DNA of 64,000 nucleotides from Falsihalocynthiibacter halioticoli (GTDB taxonomy: Bacteria; Pseudomonadota; Alphaproteobacteria; Rhodobacterales; Rhodobacteraceae): the NCBI RefSeq assembly GCF_025802015.1, contig NZ_JAOYFC010000002.1:806001-870000 (forward strand). The letters run 5' to 3'. Below, one piece after another: positions 1-8,526 of this stretch. The notes under the pieces were generated by a model. The model did not search any database. It saw only the letters and a program-made list of their open reading frames with translations, and was not told where the DNA came from. The position numbers were made by a program, and so were the translations under genes. Numbering within the stretch: the first letter of the stretch is position 1; every line of letters starts with the position of its first letter.

Positions 1-1563
1 GCGACCGTCGAGATAAGGCTTATATGGCCCTGCCTCCGCAAGGTATTCTGCAACCACTTCGGCAAGGTCCGGCCCAAAGTCATAGGCGTTCATTGCGTCG
101 CGGAACATGCTATAGCCATCTCCTCCGCTACGAACAAAGTTATTTGAAACGACGCCATAAGTTTTCTCAGGATCAAGCGGTTCGAAACCGGAGCCCATAT
201 CGATCATCACGTCACTAATCCGGTTCCCAGTTGATTCCGATCCGGTGATTGTGAATTTCATGCCCGAAACCTGTGCAAACCGGCCGTCTTTGGACTCGTC
301 GTCATATTGCAACACGGCATTTTCCAAAGCCTCTTTAAGCACAGCGCCAGTAACCTGGAATGTCGCCAGAGTATTCTGGAATGGAAGCACGGTATAAACC
401 TCTCCCATTGTGACTTCACCGGCATCAATGCTGGCACGGAGACCACCACCGTTAGCAAGAGCAACCTGAATGCCTTGATCCTTCACGCGGGCGAGCATCG
501 CATCGGCAACAAGATTACCCATCTGGCATTCCTGTGTCCGGCAGTTTTCGCGCGCGCCGTCAATCGCTTCTGCGGCTTCTGCAACGACTTTGTTGCGGAT
601 TTCATCAAGAGGTTTCGCCGCTTCCATGATCCGCGCAACAGTGTCGGAATCCTCCGATACGGATGCATCGTTCAGCAACGGCTCGCCCACTGCTTCAACA
701 ATCTCGCCAGCATCGTTGAATGTCACGTTCAGTTCGCCAAGAAACTTGCCGTAGGCATAAGCCGAGACGATTGCCGTATTGCCAACCATTGTCGGATATG
801 GCCCTTCGGCTCGATCATTCGTATTCGACAGCAGCGTATTTGTGTGGCCACCAACAATCACGTCAACGCCAGTGGTTTCGGCGGCAACTTTTTGGTCAAT
901 GTTATAACCGGAGTGCGAGAGAACGATGATCTTGTTCACGCCCTCTTCGGTCAGCTTGTCAACTTCGCCCTGAACGGCGTCAACCGGATCGGTAAAAATC
1001 ACGTTGTCACCAGGGCTTGAAAGCTCAGACGTATCGAGCGGTGTCAGGCCGATGAGGCCGATCTTCTCGCCATTTTTCTCGATCACAGTCGATTTCGGCA
1101 ATTTACCGGCAAGTGCAGGTTCCTGTGAAACATCGGCGTTCGACATCAAAACAGGGAATTCCACCGCATCCATGAATCCGGCCAGAACTTCAGGGCCATC
1201 GTCAAACTCATGGTTGCCGACTGTCATTGCGTCGTAACCGAGTTTGTTCATCATCTCGGCAGCGAGTTTCCCTTTATAATAGGTATAGAACAGCGTGCCT
1301 TGGAATTGGTCGCCGCCATCTACAAGGATGCTGTTGTCCGAACGTGCGCGTGCGTCATTTACGGCAGTTACCAGACGTGCAGAACCACCAAAACATTTTC
1401 CTTCGGTGTTATCCTCAGCGGAGCAGCCGGAATCATATTTGCTGATCGGCTCGAAACGCGCGTGGAAATCGTTGGTATGAAGAATTGTCAGTGAGTAATC
1501 CGCGACTGCTGCACCAGCAGACAAAGCCAGTACGGCGGCGGACGTGAAATATCGGGCAAACAT
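1..1563 (-). CDS. Bifunctional metallophosphatase / 5'-nucleotidase (UshA-like), 3' end cut by window edge
   Basis: Hydrolyses nucleotides or related phosphoesters in the periplasm. My own translation of the reverse strand gives an ATG at 1563 and an open frame of 521 codons to the window edge. A signal peptide (MFARYFTSAAVLALSAGAAVA) is followed by the metallophosphatase motifs ILHTNDFHARFEP, VDGGDQFQGT and TVGNHEFDDG, which supply metal ligands. The last visible residues (EYLAEAGPYKPYLDGR) match the end of a 5_nucleotid_C domain, so few codons are missing. The substrate cannot be told from sequence. The salvage operon 14 kb away could use the nucleosides it releases, which is inference. Confidence 0.9.
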   Translation of the reverse strand, partial: MFARYFTSAAVLALSAGAAVADYSLTILHTNDFHARFEPISKYDSGCSAEDNTEGKCFGGSARLVTAVNDARARSDNSILVDGGDQFQGTLFYTYYKGKLAAEMMNKLGYDAMTVGNHEFDDGPEVLAGFMDAVEFPVLMSNADVSQEPALAGKLPKSTVIEKNGEKIGLIGLTPLDTSELSSPGDNVIFTDPVDAVQGEVDKLTEEGVNKIIVLSHSGYNIDQKVAAETTGVDVIVGGHTNTLLSNTNDRAEGPYPTMVGNTAIVSAYAYGKFLGELNVTFNDAGEIVEAVGEPLLNDASVSEDSDTVARIMEAAKPLDEIRNKVVAEAAEAIDGARENCRTQECQMGNLVADAMLARVKDQGIQVALANGGGLRASIDAGEVTMGEVYTVLPFQNTLATFQVTGAVLKEALENAVLQYDDESKDGRFAQVSGMKFTITGSESTGNRISDVMIDMGSGFEPLDPEKTYGVVSNNFVRSGGDGYSMFRDAMNAYDFGPDLAEVVAEYLAEAGPYKPYLDGR

Positions 1564-1715
1564 CTAAACACTCCCATTGTTGTTTTATTAAAGCAGCTTG
1601 GAGAAATTCGACCAAAGAGTCAAAGGTTCCGCGCTCTGGAGATAGAGTTCATTTGTAATGCTCAAATGACGTGCGGGGCTTGACCATATCTTTGGCAGAG
1701 GGCAAACCCTTCGCT

Positions 1716-2054
1716 ATGCTGATTTACAAAGTTTTCCGCGTTCGAGAATGGAACGCACTTGCCGGTAGCGGCGAAACAGTGGGCGCGCCGATTGACCGCT
1801 CTGATGGGTTTATTCACTTCTCTACTGCCGAGCAGCTCCGCGAAACCGTTGCCAAGCATTTTGCCGATATTCCCGGCCTCGTCCTTGCGGCCGTAGACAC
1901 TGAATCTTTAGGTGATGACCTGAAGTGGGAAGTGAGCCGAGGTGGAGACAAATTCCCCCATCTTTATCGTAAGCTGAAACTCTCTGAAGTCGTCCACCAT
2001 GCGCCCTTAAAAGAGCTGGATGGCGTACATCTTTTTCCGGATGAGATCCCATGA
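1716..2054 (+). CDS. DUF952 family protein
   Basis: Small cytosolic protein of 112 aa. It begins MLIYKVFRVREWNAL and contains the SDGFIHFSTAEQL stretch typical of DUF952, with a later LKWEVSRGGDKFPHLY segment. The family's biochemical role is not established. I take the ATG at 1716 rather than an upstream non-ATG start because family members begin at this MxxYK motif. Its stop codon overlaps the pyrD start (ATGA at 2051-2054), so the two are probably translated together. Confidence 0.85.
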   Translation: MLIYKVFRVREWNALAGSGETVGAPIDRSDGFIHFSTAEQLRETVAKHFADIPGLVLAAVDTESLGDDLKWEVSRGGDKFPHLYRKLKLSEVVHHAPLKELDGVHLFPDEIP

Positions 2055-3112
2055 ACATACTTGAGCGCGTCGGGCTTAAAGCCCTTCACTCCTTTGATCC
2101 CGAAACGGCTCATGGCCTTACCATTACGGCGCTCAAAAAAGGACTGGTTCCACTTCCCGGTGCCCCCGTTGGAGGAACGCGCCTCGCAACAAATCTTTGC
2201 GGTATGGAAATGGCTAACCCGATTGGCCTCGCGGCGGGTTTTGATAAAAACGCTGAGGTGGTCAACGCGTTATCGAAAGCTGGTTTCGGTTTCATCGAAG
2301 TCGGCGCCGCGACCCCGCGCGCCCAAGCTGGCAATCCAAAGCCACGGCTATTTCGGTTGACGGAACAGAAAGCGGTTATCAACCGTTTTGGCTTCAACAA
2401 CCAAGGCCAAGATGCGATCGCTGAACGGCTTGCCGCGGCCCGCCCGATAACGCCGGTTGGCATCAACCTTGGCGCGAACAAAGACAGTGAAAACCGTGCG
2501 GATGATTTTGCTCAGGTGATGCGGGCATGTGGACCACATGTGGATTTTGCTACCGTGAACGTTTCTTCACCGAACACAGAGAAGTTGCGCGACCTTCAAG
2601 GGGCAGAGGCGCTGAATAGCCTTTTAAGCGGTGTCATTGCGGCGCGCGGCGAACACGCCCCGAATGCAAAAGTCCTACTCAAAATTGCTCCTGACCTTAG
2701 TGAAAGCGAGCTCCAAGAAATCGCTGAGGTTGCGAAATCTGTTGGGATCGATGCTATCATCGCAACCAACACAACACTGTCGCGCGACGGTATTCCAAGC
2801 AAGTGGCAGGATGAAGCCGGCGGATTATCTGGCGCGCCGCTGTTTGAAAAAAGCACGCGTATTCTCGCTCAACTCTCCAAGATCACTAACGGTGAAATTC
2901 CACTCGTTGGTGTTGGTGGGATATCGTCCGCTCAAGACGCTTTCGCAAAAATCCAAGCGGGCGGCTCGGCAGTGCAACTATACTCCGCGTTGGTTTATCA
3001 AGGATTTTCGCTCGTATCCGATATTGCCAAGGGACTTGAACAACTTCTTGAACAGAACGGATTTGCGACCGTTGCGGATGCAATTGGCAGCAATCGGGAT
3101 GCTTGGCTTTAA
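2051..3112 (+). CDS. pyrD: Dihydroorotate dehydrogenase (quinone), class 2
   Basis: Oxidises dihydroorotate to orotate in pyrimidine synthesis and passes electrons to the quinone pool at the inner membrane. The 353-aa length fits class 2. The N-terminal segment with HSFDPETAHGLTI is the membrane-associating extension. NPIGLAAGFDKNAEV, FNNQGQDA and NVSSPNTEKLRDLQ (with the catalytic serine) are clear, followed by the FMN phosphate site near VGVGGISSAQDA. It overlaps the preceding DUF952 gene by 4 bp. Its stop codon interlocks with that of the convergent MATE gene through a shared TTAA. Confidence 0.97.
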   Translation: MNILERVGLKALHSFDPETAHGLTITALKKGLVPLPGAPVGGTRLATNLCGMEMANPIGLAAGFDKNAEVVNALSKAGFGFIEVGAATPRAQAGNPKPRLFRLTEQKAVINRFGFNNQGQDAIAERLAAARPITPVGINLGANKDSENRADDFAQVMRACGPHVDFATVNVSSPNTEKLRDLQGAEALNSLLSGVIAARGEHAPNAKVLLKIAPDLSESELQEIAEVAKSVGIDAIIATNTTLSRDGIPSKWQDEAGGLSGAPLFEKSTRILAQLSKITNGEIPLVGVGGISSAQDAFAKIQAGGSAVQLYSALVYQGFSLVSDIAKGLEQLLEQNGFATVADAIGSNRDAWL

Positions 3113-4434
3113 GCAGCTTCTTCCGCTCCGCGCTCTAGAGCGGGATAACGCGTGGCCAATGTAAGCGCGCGGGCAACAAAAGATATCAAGAGCGACATCC
3201 AGAGCCCGTGGTTCCCAAAGACTGGCACAAGGATCGCCGCGGCGAGCACATAAACAATCGCTGACTGAAACATCTTGTTGCGCATGTCGCGTGTACGGGT
3301 CGCGCCAATAAATACGCCATCCAAAATCCAAGACCCAAGGCCGGTTAGCGGCGCGAGGATCATATAGATCAGATAAACCCGCGCTTCGGCACGGACAGGT
3401 TCCGCCGTCGTCATTAGGTCGATGAATGTTGTCCCGAAAATGGCAAAGGCGAGTGTTAGAAGTACGCAAACCGCAAATGACCACCCCGAACATAAAACGA
3501 CCGCACGACGCAAATTCGCCCGCGATTTTGCACCCAGCGCTTGCGCCACAAGCGCCTCTACCGCGAAGGCAAACCCGTCCAGCGCATAGGCCGTAACCAT
3601 AAGAAACTGCATCAAGATTTGATTTGCGGCGAGCGGCACATCTCCGAGTCCGGCCGCGAAGAACATAAATGATAGAAACACCATCTGGAGGAGAACAGAA
3701 CGGATCATGATGTCTATGTTGACGCTCATCATCCGCTTGAGTTTCTGCGGGTCGAATATATTGGATTTGGTGCGCCACGCCGTCCCTTTGAAGCCAGCGC
3801 GACAAAACCAAAGCGCAAGAGCACAGCCGCTCCACTCCGCGATGAAGGTTGCGAAGGCAACGCCCTGAACACCCCAGTCAAATCCAAGGACAAATACGAA
3901 ATCGAGAACAATATTCAGCCCGTTCATAACGACCTGAATGGCCAAAACCGCACGTGTGCGCTCTGCCGCAATCAGCCATCCGGTAAGCCCATAAAGAGCA
4001 ATCATTGCTGGCGCCGAGAAAACCCGTATCTGCATATACTCCCGAGCGAGGCTTTCGACCTCGGGCGATGCCGGAGAAACAAGGAACGCCCCCGCAAAAA
4101 GTGGCATCTGGAACAGGATAATCACAACGCCCGCAGTCAAAGCGATAAGAAGCGCACGAATTAGGATCGCGACTGTTTCCTCGGTATCCTTTGCCCCCAT
4201 AGCCTGTCCGGCCAAGCCGGTTGTTCCCATGCGCAGGAACCCGAAAATCCAATAGATCGCCGTCAGGATAACTGCGCCGATCCCCACAGCACCGATCGGG
4301 GCGGCTTCGCCCATTTGGCCAACAACACCCGTATCGACGATGCCGAGCAACGGTACAGTGGCATTCGAGATAACAATCGGAATTGAAATATTCAGAACAC
4401 GGCGATGCGTGATCTCTGGAGTGGCTTCATTCAT
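3109..4434 (-). CDS. MATE family efflux transporter (DinF-like)
   Basis: Predicted cation-coupled exporter of the inner membrane, 441 aa with about 12 hydrophobic segments. The N-terminal half has IVISNATVPLLGIVDTGVVGQ, typical of the DinF branch, and the second MatE repeat carries PLAANQILMQFLMVTAYALDGFAFAVEALVAQALGAK. It is the last gene of a three-gene leftward unit and overlaps the upstream thioesterase by 8 bp. Substrates are unknown. Linking it to the thioesterases functionally would be guesswork. Confidence 0.92.
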   Translation of the reverse strand: MNEATPEITHRRVLNISIPIVISNATVPLLGIVDTGVVGQMGEAAPIGAVGIGAVILTAIYWIFGFLRMGTTGLAGQAMGAKDTEETVAILIRALLIALTAGVVIILFQMPLFAGAFLVSPASPEVESLAREYMQIRVFSAPAMIALYGLTGWLIAAERTRAVLAIQVVMNGLNIVLDFVFVLGFDWGVQGVAFATFIAEWSGCALALWFCRAGFKGTAWRTKSNIFDPQKLKRMMSVNIDIMIRSVLLQMVFLSFMFFAAGLGDVPLAANQILMQFLMVTAYALDGFAFAVEALVAQALGAKSRANLRRAVVLCSGWSFAVCVLLTLAFAIFGTTFIDLMTTAEPVRAEARVYLIYMILAPLTGLGSWILDGVFIGATRTRDMRNKMFQSAIVYVLAAAILVPVFGNHGLWMSLLISFVARALTLATRYPALERGAEEAA

Positions 4435-4936
4435 CGCGGGCTGGCATCAAAAAGTGTCCTGTAGCCTGAGCGAAAAGACGCGCGCGATTATCTTGCCATG
4501 CTTCGACATGAACACTCGCATATCGCCGCCCAGAGCGGTTAACCCGCGCGCGCGCATAAGCATCGCGCGGCAATCCGGTGCGTAGATAATCAACCGTGAA
4601 ATCAATCGTTTTCGGCATACGTGGCAAGCGTTCGGGCGTTACCTTTGTGGGATCGATTTTACCACTTTCGATATCATCCCAAATGTAAGACCACGACAGA
4701 CCAATAATCGCCGTCACTTCAAGGAATCCAGCGGTCGCCCCACCATGCAGCGCAGGCAGAAGCGGATTGCCAATCAATTTCTCGGAATAGGGCAGAATAG
4801 CCGTAAGCTCGTCTCCGCGCCGATCAAACTCGACGCCGAGAAACTGGATAAAGGGCAAACCTTTGACCAAAGCGCCAAGGGCTGCGTCACGCCGCTGCTT
4901 AACGACTTGAACTGGTTCTGGTGCGGGGCGTCTCAT
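4427..4936 (-). CDS. PaaI family (hotdog-fold) thioesterase, distal copy
   Basis: Predicted acyl-CoA thioesterase of 169 aa with the hotdog fold. The LIGNPLLPALHGGATAGFLE segment holds the HGG motif near the active site, and VDYLRTGLPRDAYARARVNR is the usual second half. A charged N-terminal extension (MRRPAPEPVQVVKQRRDAAL) is longer than in the neighbouring copy. It starts within the stop of the upstream thioesterase (ATGA) and overlaps the MATE gene downstream, so all three are very likely one transcript. The acyl substrate is unknown. Confidence 0.88.
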   Translation of the reverse strand: MRRPAPEPVQVVKQRRDAALGALVKGLPFIQFLGVEFDRRGDELTAILPYSEKLIGNPLLPALHGGATAGFLEVTAIIGLSWSYIWDDIESGKIDPTKVTPERLPRMPKTIDFTVDYLRTGLPRDAYARARVNRSGRRYASVHVEAWQDNRARLFAQATGHFLMPARDE

Positions 4937-5370
4937 GATTTGCCCTCCTTCGCGCGCTCAACGGTAAAGGCGCCGGTTGCTGCCGCCACCGGATTGGCGT
5001 CGTCATCGTCAAAAGCTGTTGCGCGTACAAAAGCAACATTGCGTGTCACATGATAGCACTCCGCGCGCGTTTTGATCCGCTGTCCGGGTGTGGCGCTGCG
5101 CATATAGTCGATCCTGAGATCAATTGTTGCCGTCGCAATCGCCATAGTCGGATGCGACATCACAGCTGCCCCACTACATGTATCCATGAGCGCAGAAACC
5201 GCTCCCCCATGAATAACTCCAGTTGAGGGGTCGCCCACCATTCGCTCGTCATACGGCATCGAAATCACAGCGACTCCGTCGTCAATCGCTTCAAGTCTCA
5301 AGTCCAGCGCCTTTGCATATGGAATGGCCTCAATAAATTGGCGAGCGAGGTTTTGGCGATCTTGATCCAT
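4933..5370 (-). CDS. PaaI family thioesterase, proximal copy
   Basis: Second hotdog-fold acyl-CoA thioesterase, 145 aa from the ATG at 5370, which follows a GGGACC ribosome-binding region. DPSTGVIHGGAVSALMDTCSG carries the HGG motif and the following acidic helix residue. TIDLRIDYMRSATPGQ is the typical central strand and turn. It is paralogous to, and overlaps by 4 bp, the next gene. The divergent MerR gene begins 133 bp away, so this regulator may control the unit. Tandem PaaI genes could act on different acyl chains or form a heteromer, which is inference. Confidence 0.88.
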   Translation of the reverse strand: MDQDRQNLARQFIEAIPYAKALDLRLEAIDDGVAVISMPYDERMVGDPSTGVIHGGAVSALMDTCSGAAVMSHPTMAIATATIDLRIDYMRSATPGQRIKTRAECYHVTRNVAFVRATAFDDDDANPVAAATGAFTVERAKEGKS

Positions 5371-5503
5371 GGTGGTCCCTCTCTTGCATGCCAGCAGGGT
5401 GCAGCAGGCGTTTTGATCAGCAAACATTTTTTTCGACGGCGTCACAACCCTTTGATTGAACCTATTCGCAGATATGCATAAGCTCCAAATCAGGAGAACC
5501 AAT

Positions 5504-5872
5504 ATGTCAGAAACACGCCTCAGTTTTAAAGAGATGTGCGCGAAATTCGATGTCACGCCGCGAACCCTGCGGTATTACGAGTACATTGAATTGCTGCAGC
5601 CAGAAAAAGAGGGCCGCAGCCGTTTCTACACGCCACGCGAAGTTGCGCGGATGGTTCTTATTCTTCGCGGCCGACGTTTTGGCTTCAGTCTTGAAGAAAT
5701 CCGGCAATGGCTGCAGATCTACGAAGAAAAGGGCACGCGCCCGCAGCTTGAAGCATGGATCGACATGGCAGATCGGCAACTCGTTGAACTGCGTAAGCAG
5801 ATGGACGAGCTGGCTGAGTCGATCGAAGACCTTGAAAAGCTCCGCGAGGACGCTGCCAAGATCATAAAGTAG
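5504..5872 (+). CDS. MerR family transcriptional regulator (first of a tandem pair)
   Basis: DNA-binding regulator of 122 aa. The N-terminal winged helix FKEMCAKFDVTPRTLRYYE is followed by RFYTPREVARMVLILRGRRFGFSLEEIRQWL and a C-terminal dimerising coiled coil. It has no cysteine cluster, so it is not a metal sensor of the MerR/CueR type. A GGAG ribosome site precedes ATG 5504. It is closely similar to the MerR protein encoded 200 bp downstream. Position beside a fatty-acid oxidation operon suggests acyl-CoA metabolism control, as for LiuR-type MerR proteins, which is an inference from context. Confidence 0.9.
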   Translation: MSETRLSFKEMCAKFDVTPRTLRYYEYIELLQPEKEGRSRFYTPREVARMVLILRGRRFGFSLEEIRQWLQIYEEKGTRPQLEAWIDMADRQLVELRKQMDELAESIEDLEKLREDAAKIIK

Positions 5873-5950
5873 CAGTTTTCGCCGCGTCCACTGCCAGCCT
5901 ACGCCCAAATTTCGCGAACTTTTATTGCGTATGACCTAGCGTCACCTTTC

Positions 5951-6019
5951 TTGACCTTTCGTCAACTTGAAAATGACGCAGCGTTCCGTTTACGTCAACG
6001 TCAACTTTCCTTGTAAAGT
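5951..6019 (+). promoter_or_regulatory. Candidate MerR operator/promoter upstream of the beta-oxidation operon
   Basis: A dyad TTTACGT-CA-ACGTCAA lies at 5989-6004, with 6 of 7 arm positions symmetric. A second dyad TTGAC-CTTTC-GTCAA lies at 5951-5965, and further TGAC/GTCA half-sites surround them. A TTTACG (5989-5994) and TAAAGT (6014-6019) pair separated by 19 bp would fit the long spacer of MerR-activated promoters. The element resembles boxes described for MerR-type regulators of acyl-CoA catabolism such as LiuR. It is a prediction from pattern only. Confidence 0.5.
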
Positions 6020-6069
6020 AGCAGGAAGGCAAACACACTCAATTCGTATTCAAAAAGGAGAGCACCACA

Positions 6070-6462
6070 ATGTCTAAAGTGATGACCATTCGCGAAATGT
6101 GTGACGCCTTTGATGTGACCCCACGCACATTGCGATTCTACGAAGCCAAGGAACTGTTGTTTCCGATCCGAGAAGGGCAACGCCGCTTGTTCACCAAGCG
6201 TGATCGCGCCCGCCTCAAGCTGATCTTGCAAGGCAAACGCTTTGGATTCAGCCTCGAAGACATCCGCCAGTTGCTTGATTTGTACGACATGGGGGATCAG
6301 CAATTTACCCAGCTAAACCGCACATACGAACTCGCTCAGGAGCGCCTTGCTGACATGATCAGCCAACGCGACGAGCTTACCGGTGCAATCGAAGATTTAC
6401 GGCAGCAACTAAAGTGGGGCGAAGAGCGCCTCGCAGAGCTTAAACGGCACGCCGCCGAATAA
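6070..6462 (+). CDS. MerR family transcriptional regulator (second of the pair), beta-oxidation operon
   Basis: Regulator of 130 aa with a strong AAAGGAG ribosome site. MTIREMCDAFDVTPRTLRFYE is the helix-turn-helix region, RRLFTKRDRARLKLILQGKRFGFSLEDIRQLLDLYD the wing and second helices, and the last 50 residues form a coiled coil. No metal-binding cysteines are present. It is the first gene of the operon: the acyl-CoA dehydrogenase starts only 13 bp after its stop. It therefore probably autoregulates and controls fatty-acid or related acyl-CoA degradation. It shares many residues with the adjacent MerR gene, pointing to a tandem duplication. Confidence 0.9.
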   Translation: MSKVMTIREMCDAFDVTPRTLRFYEAKELLFPIREGQRRLFTKRDRARLKLILQGKRFGFSLEDIRQLLDLYDMGDQQFTQLNRTYELAQERLADMISQRDELTGAIEDLRQQLKWGEERLAELKRHAAE

Positions 6463-6475
6463 GGGAGACTACGAA

Positions 6476-8254
6476 ATGCCCACATACACAGCCCCAATCC
6501 AGGATATGAACTTTGTCCTCCACGAAGTTCTCAAAGTCAGCGAAAGCAACATCCCGGGGTATGACGAGCTTGAATCAGACCTCACCAACGCCGTGCTTGA
6601 AGAAGCGGGCAAAATCGCAAGCGATGTGCTTGCACCGCTGAATGCAGTTGGTGACACTGAAGGCTGCCGTCTTGAAAACGGTGTTGTGTATACGCCGACC
6701 GGCTTCAAAGAAGCTTTCGAACAACTCAAGGAAGGCGGTTGGACCGCGCTTGATTGCGATCCGGAATATGGCGGCCAAGGCATGCCTTATATCCTCGGCA
6801 CAGCAGTGGGTGAAATCTTCGTTTCCTCGAACATGGCGTTTAACATGTACGCTGGCCTGACACACGGCGCATATTCTGCGATCCACGCACACGGTACAGA
6901 CGAGCAGAAACAAACCTACTTGCCCAAGATGGTGAGCTGCGACTGGACCGGCACGATGAACCTGACAGAGCCACATTGCGGCACCGATCTGGGTCTCATG
7001 CGCACCAAAGCAGAGCCACAGGACGACGGCAGCTACAAGATCACTGGCCAAAAAATCTTTATCTCGGCAGGTGACCACGACATGAGTGAGAACATCATTC
7101 ATCTCGTTCTGGCCAAAATCCCTGGTGGCCCCGAAGGTGTTAAAGGCATCTCGCTCTTTATCGTACCGAAATTCATCGTGAACGAGGATGGCTCGCTTGG
7201 CGATCGTAACAGCCTCTCGGTTGGTAAAATCGAAGAGAAAATGGGCATCCACGGCAACTCGACCTGTGTGATGGATTACGACGGCGCAACCGGATACCTG
7301 CTTGGCGACATGCACAAAGGTATGCGCGCAATGTTCACCATGATGAACGAAGCACGACTTGGCGTTGGGCTCCAAGGCTATGCACAAGCCGCAGTCGCTT
7401 ATGAAAATGCGCTTGCTTATGCGAAGGACCGTTTGCAGGGCCGCGACGTGACTGGAACGAAAAATCCGGATGGCCCTGCTGATCCACTGATCGTACACCC
7501 AGACATCCGCCGCAACTTGATGGACCAGAAGTCTTTTGTTGAAGGCGCACGCGCATTTGTTCTTTGGGGTTCATCTCTCATCGACCAAGGGCACAAGCTT
7601 AACGACAAAGACGCCGAAGGCCTCGTAAGCCTGATGATCCCTGTGATCAAAGGGTTCCTCACCGATAAGGGCTTTGAGAATGCTGTAAACGCACAACAAG
7701 TCTATGGCGGCCATGGCTATATCGAAGAATGGGGCATGTCTCAGTTTGCCCGCGATGCGCGGATCACCATGATCTACGAAGGTGCAAACGGCGTTCAGGC
7801 GCTTGACCTTGTGGGCCGTAAACTCGCGACAGATGGCGGCAAGCATGTCATGGCCTTCTTTGAAATGGTGAAAGCTTTCCTCAAGGAAAATGCCGAGCAC
7901 CCCGCCCTTAAGGATGATTTCATCCCGCAACTCAAGCAAGCGTCCAAAGACCTTCAAGCCGCTGGCATGTTCTTTATGCAAAACGGGATGAAGAACCCGA
8001 ATGATGCGCTCTCTGGGTCTTATGACTTCATGCATATGTTCGGCCATGTTTGCCTCGGCCTGATGTGGGCGCGTATGGCAAAGGCTGCGCATGACGCACT
8101 TGAGGGTGGCGCTTCCAACAAAGAGTTCTACACTGCGAAAATCGCAACCGGTCGCTACTACATGGCGCGGCAACTGCCCGCCACTCGTCTGCACCTTGCC
8201 CGCATTGAAACCGGTGGAGATCCGGTCATGGCTTTGGACGCAGAGGAGTTTTAG
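6476..8254 (+). CDS. Long-form acyl-CoA dehydrogenase with C-terminal extension domain
   Basis: FAD enzyme making trans-2-enoyl-CoA, the first step of beta-oxidation. At 592 aa it belongs to the long class with an extra C-terminal domain, the class that includes DmdC (3-methylmercaptopropionyl-CoA dehydrogenase). Visible motifs are YGGQGMPYILGTAVGE, MNLTEPHCGTDLGLMRTKAE (flavin and substrate contacts), YGGHGYIEEWGMSQFARDAR and IYEGANGVQALDLVGRKL, the last containing the expected catalytic glutamate. It heads the enzyme genes, with thiolase and FadJ downstream. Whether it acts on ordinary acyl-CoA or on methylmercaptopropionyl-CoA cannot be decided here. The fadJ context favours general fatty acids. 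Confidence 0.93.
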   Translation: MPTYTAPIQDMNFVLHEVLKVSESNIPGYDELESDLTNAVLEEAGKIASDVLAPLNAVGDTEGCRLENGVVYTPTGFKEAFEQLKEGGWTALDCDPEYGGQGMPYILGTAVGEIFVSSNMAFNMYAGLTHGAYSAIHAHGTDEQKQTYLPKMVSCDWTGTMNLTEPHCGTDLGLMRTKAEPQDDGSYKITGQKIFISAGDHDMSENIIHLVLAKIPGGPEGVKGISLFIVPKFIVNEDGSLGDRNSLSVGKIEEKMGIHGNSTCVMDYDGATGYLLGDMHKGMRAMFTMMNEARLGVGLQGYAQAAVAYENALAYAKDRLQGRDVTGTKNPDGPADPLIVHPDIRRNLMDQKSFVEGARAFVLWGSSLIDQGHKLNDKDAEGLVSLMIPVIKGFLTDKGFENAVNAQQVYGGHGYIEEWGMSQFARDARITMIYEGANGVQALDLVGRKLATDGGKHVMAFFEMVKAFLKENAEHPALKDDFIPQLKQASKDLQAAGMFFMQNGMKNPNDALSGSYDFMHMFGHVCLGLMWARMAKAAHDALEGGASNKEFYTAKIATGRYYMARQLPATRLHLARIETGGDPVMALDAEEF

Positions 8255-8276
8255 ACCGAAATTTTCGGAGGATCTC

Positions 8277-8489
8277 ATGCCCAAACGCTTTCGCCTGACA
8301 CGTCGCTTTCCCTGCGCAATGACCGAGGATGGTTATCGCCGCCTCAAAAGGTTCGCAGCGGAGGCTGGATTAGACGAAGGCGAGGCACTGAGCTTCTTGT
8401 TCGAGAATTTCACCTCGGTCATCGACGAGGACAACCTGACGCATCGGCTGCGGCTGTTCAACTCGGAGCTTGACGCGCGGAAGCGTTAG
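8277..8489 (+). CDS. Conserved small protein in the beta-oxidation operon
   Basis: A 70-aa basic then acidic protein starting MPKRFRLTRRFPCAMTEDGY after a GGAGGA ribosome site 4 bp upstream of ATG 8277. The longer frame that reads back into the dehydrogenase gene uses a non-ATG start and is rejected. There is no signal peptide or membrane segment. The second half, with GLDEGEALSFLFENFTSVIDEDNL, is predicted helical and resembles a short antitoxin or adaptor type protein only in general character. Its function is unknown. It sits 22 bp after the dehydrogenase and 37 bp before the GST gene. Confidence 0.72.
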   Translation: MPKRFRLTRRFPCAMTEDGYRRLKRFAAEAGLDEGEALSFLFENFTSVIDEDNLTHRLRLFNSELDARKR

Positions 8490-8526
8490 GTTGCCTCGAC
8501 GACATATGACTAAAGGATAAGAAAAA

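Noticed and set aside
2978..3835. 285-codon minus-strand frame overlapping pyrD and MATE
   Set aside because: Overlaps two confident genes in another frame; Cys/Arg-rich shadow translation.
6575..7498. 307-codon frame antisense to the acyl-CoA dehydrogenase
   Set aside because: Shadow of a strongly coding gene; composition (many Cys and His) is typical of reverse-strand reading.
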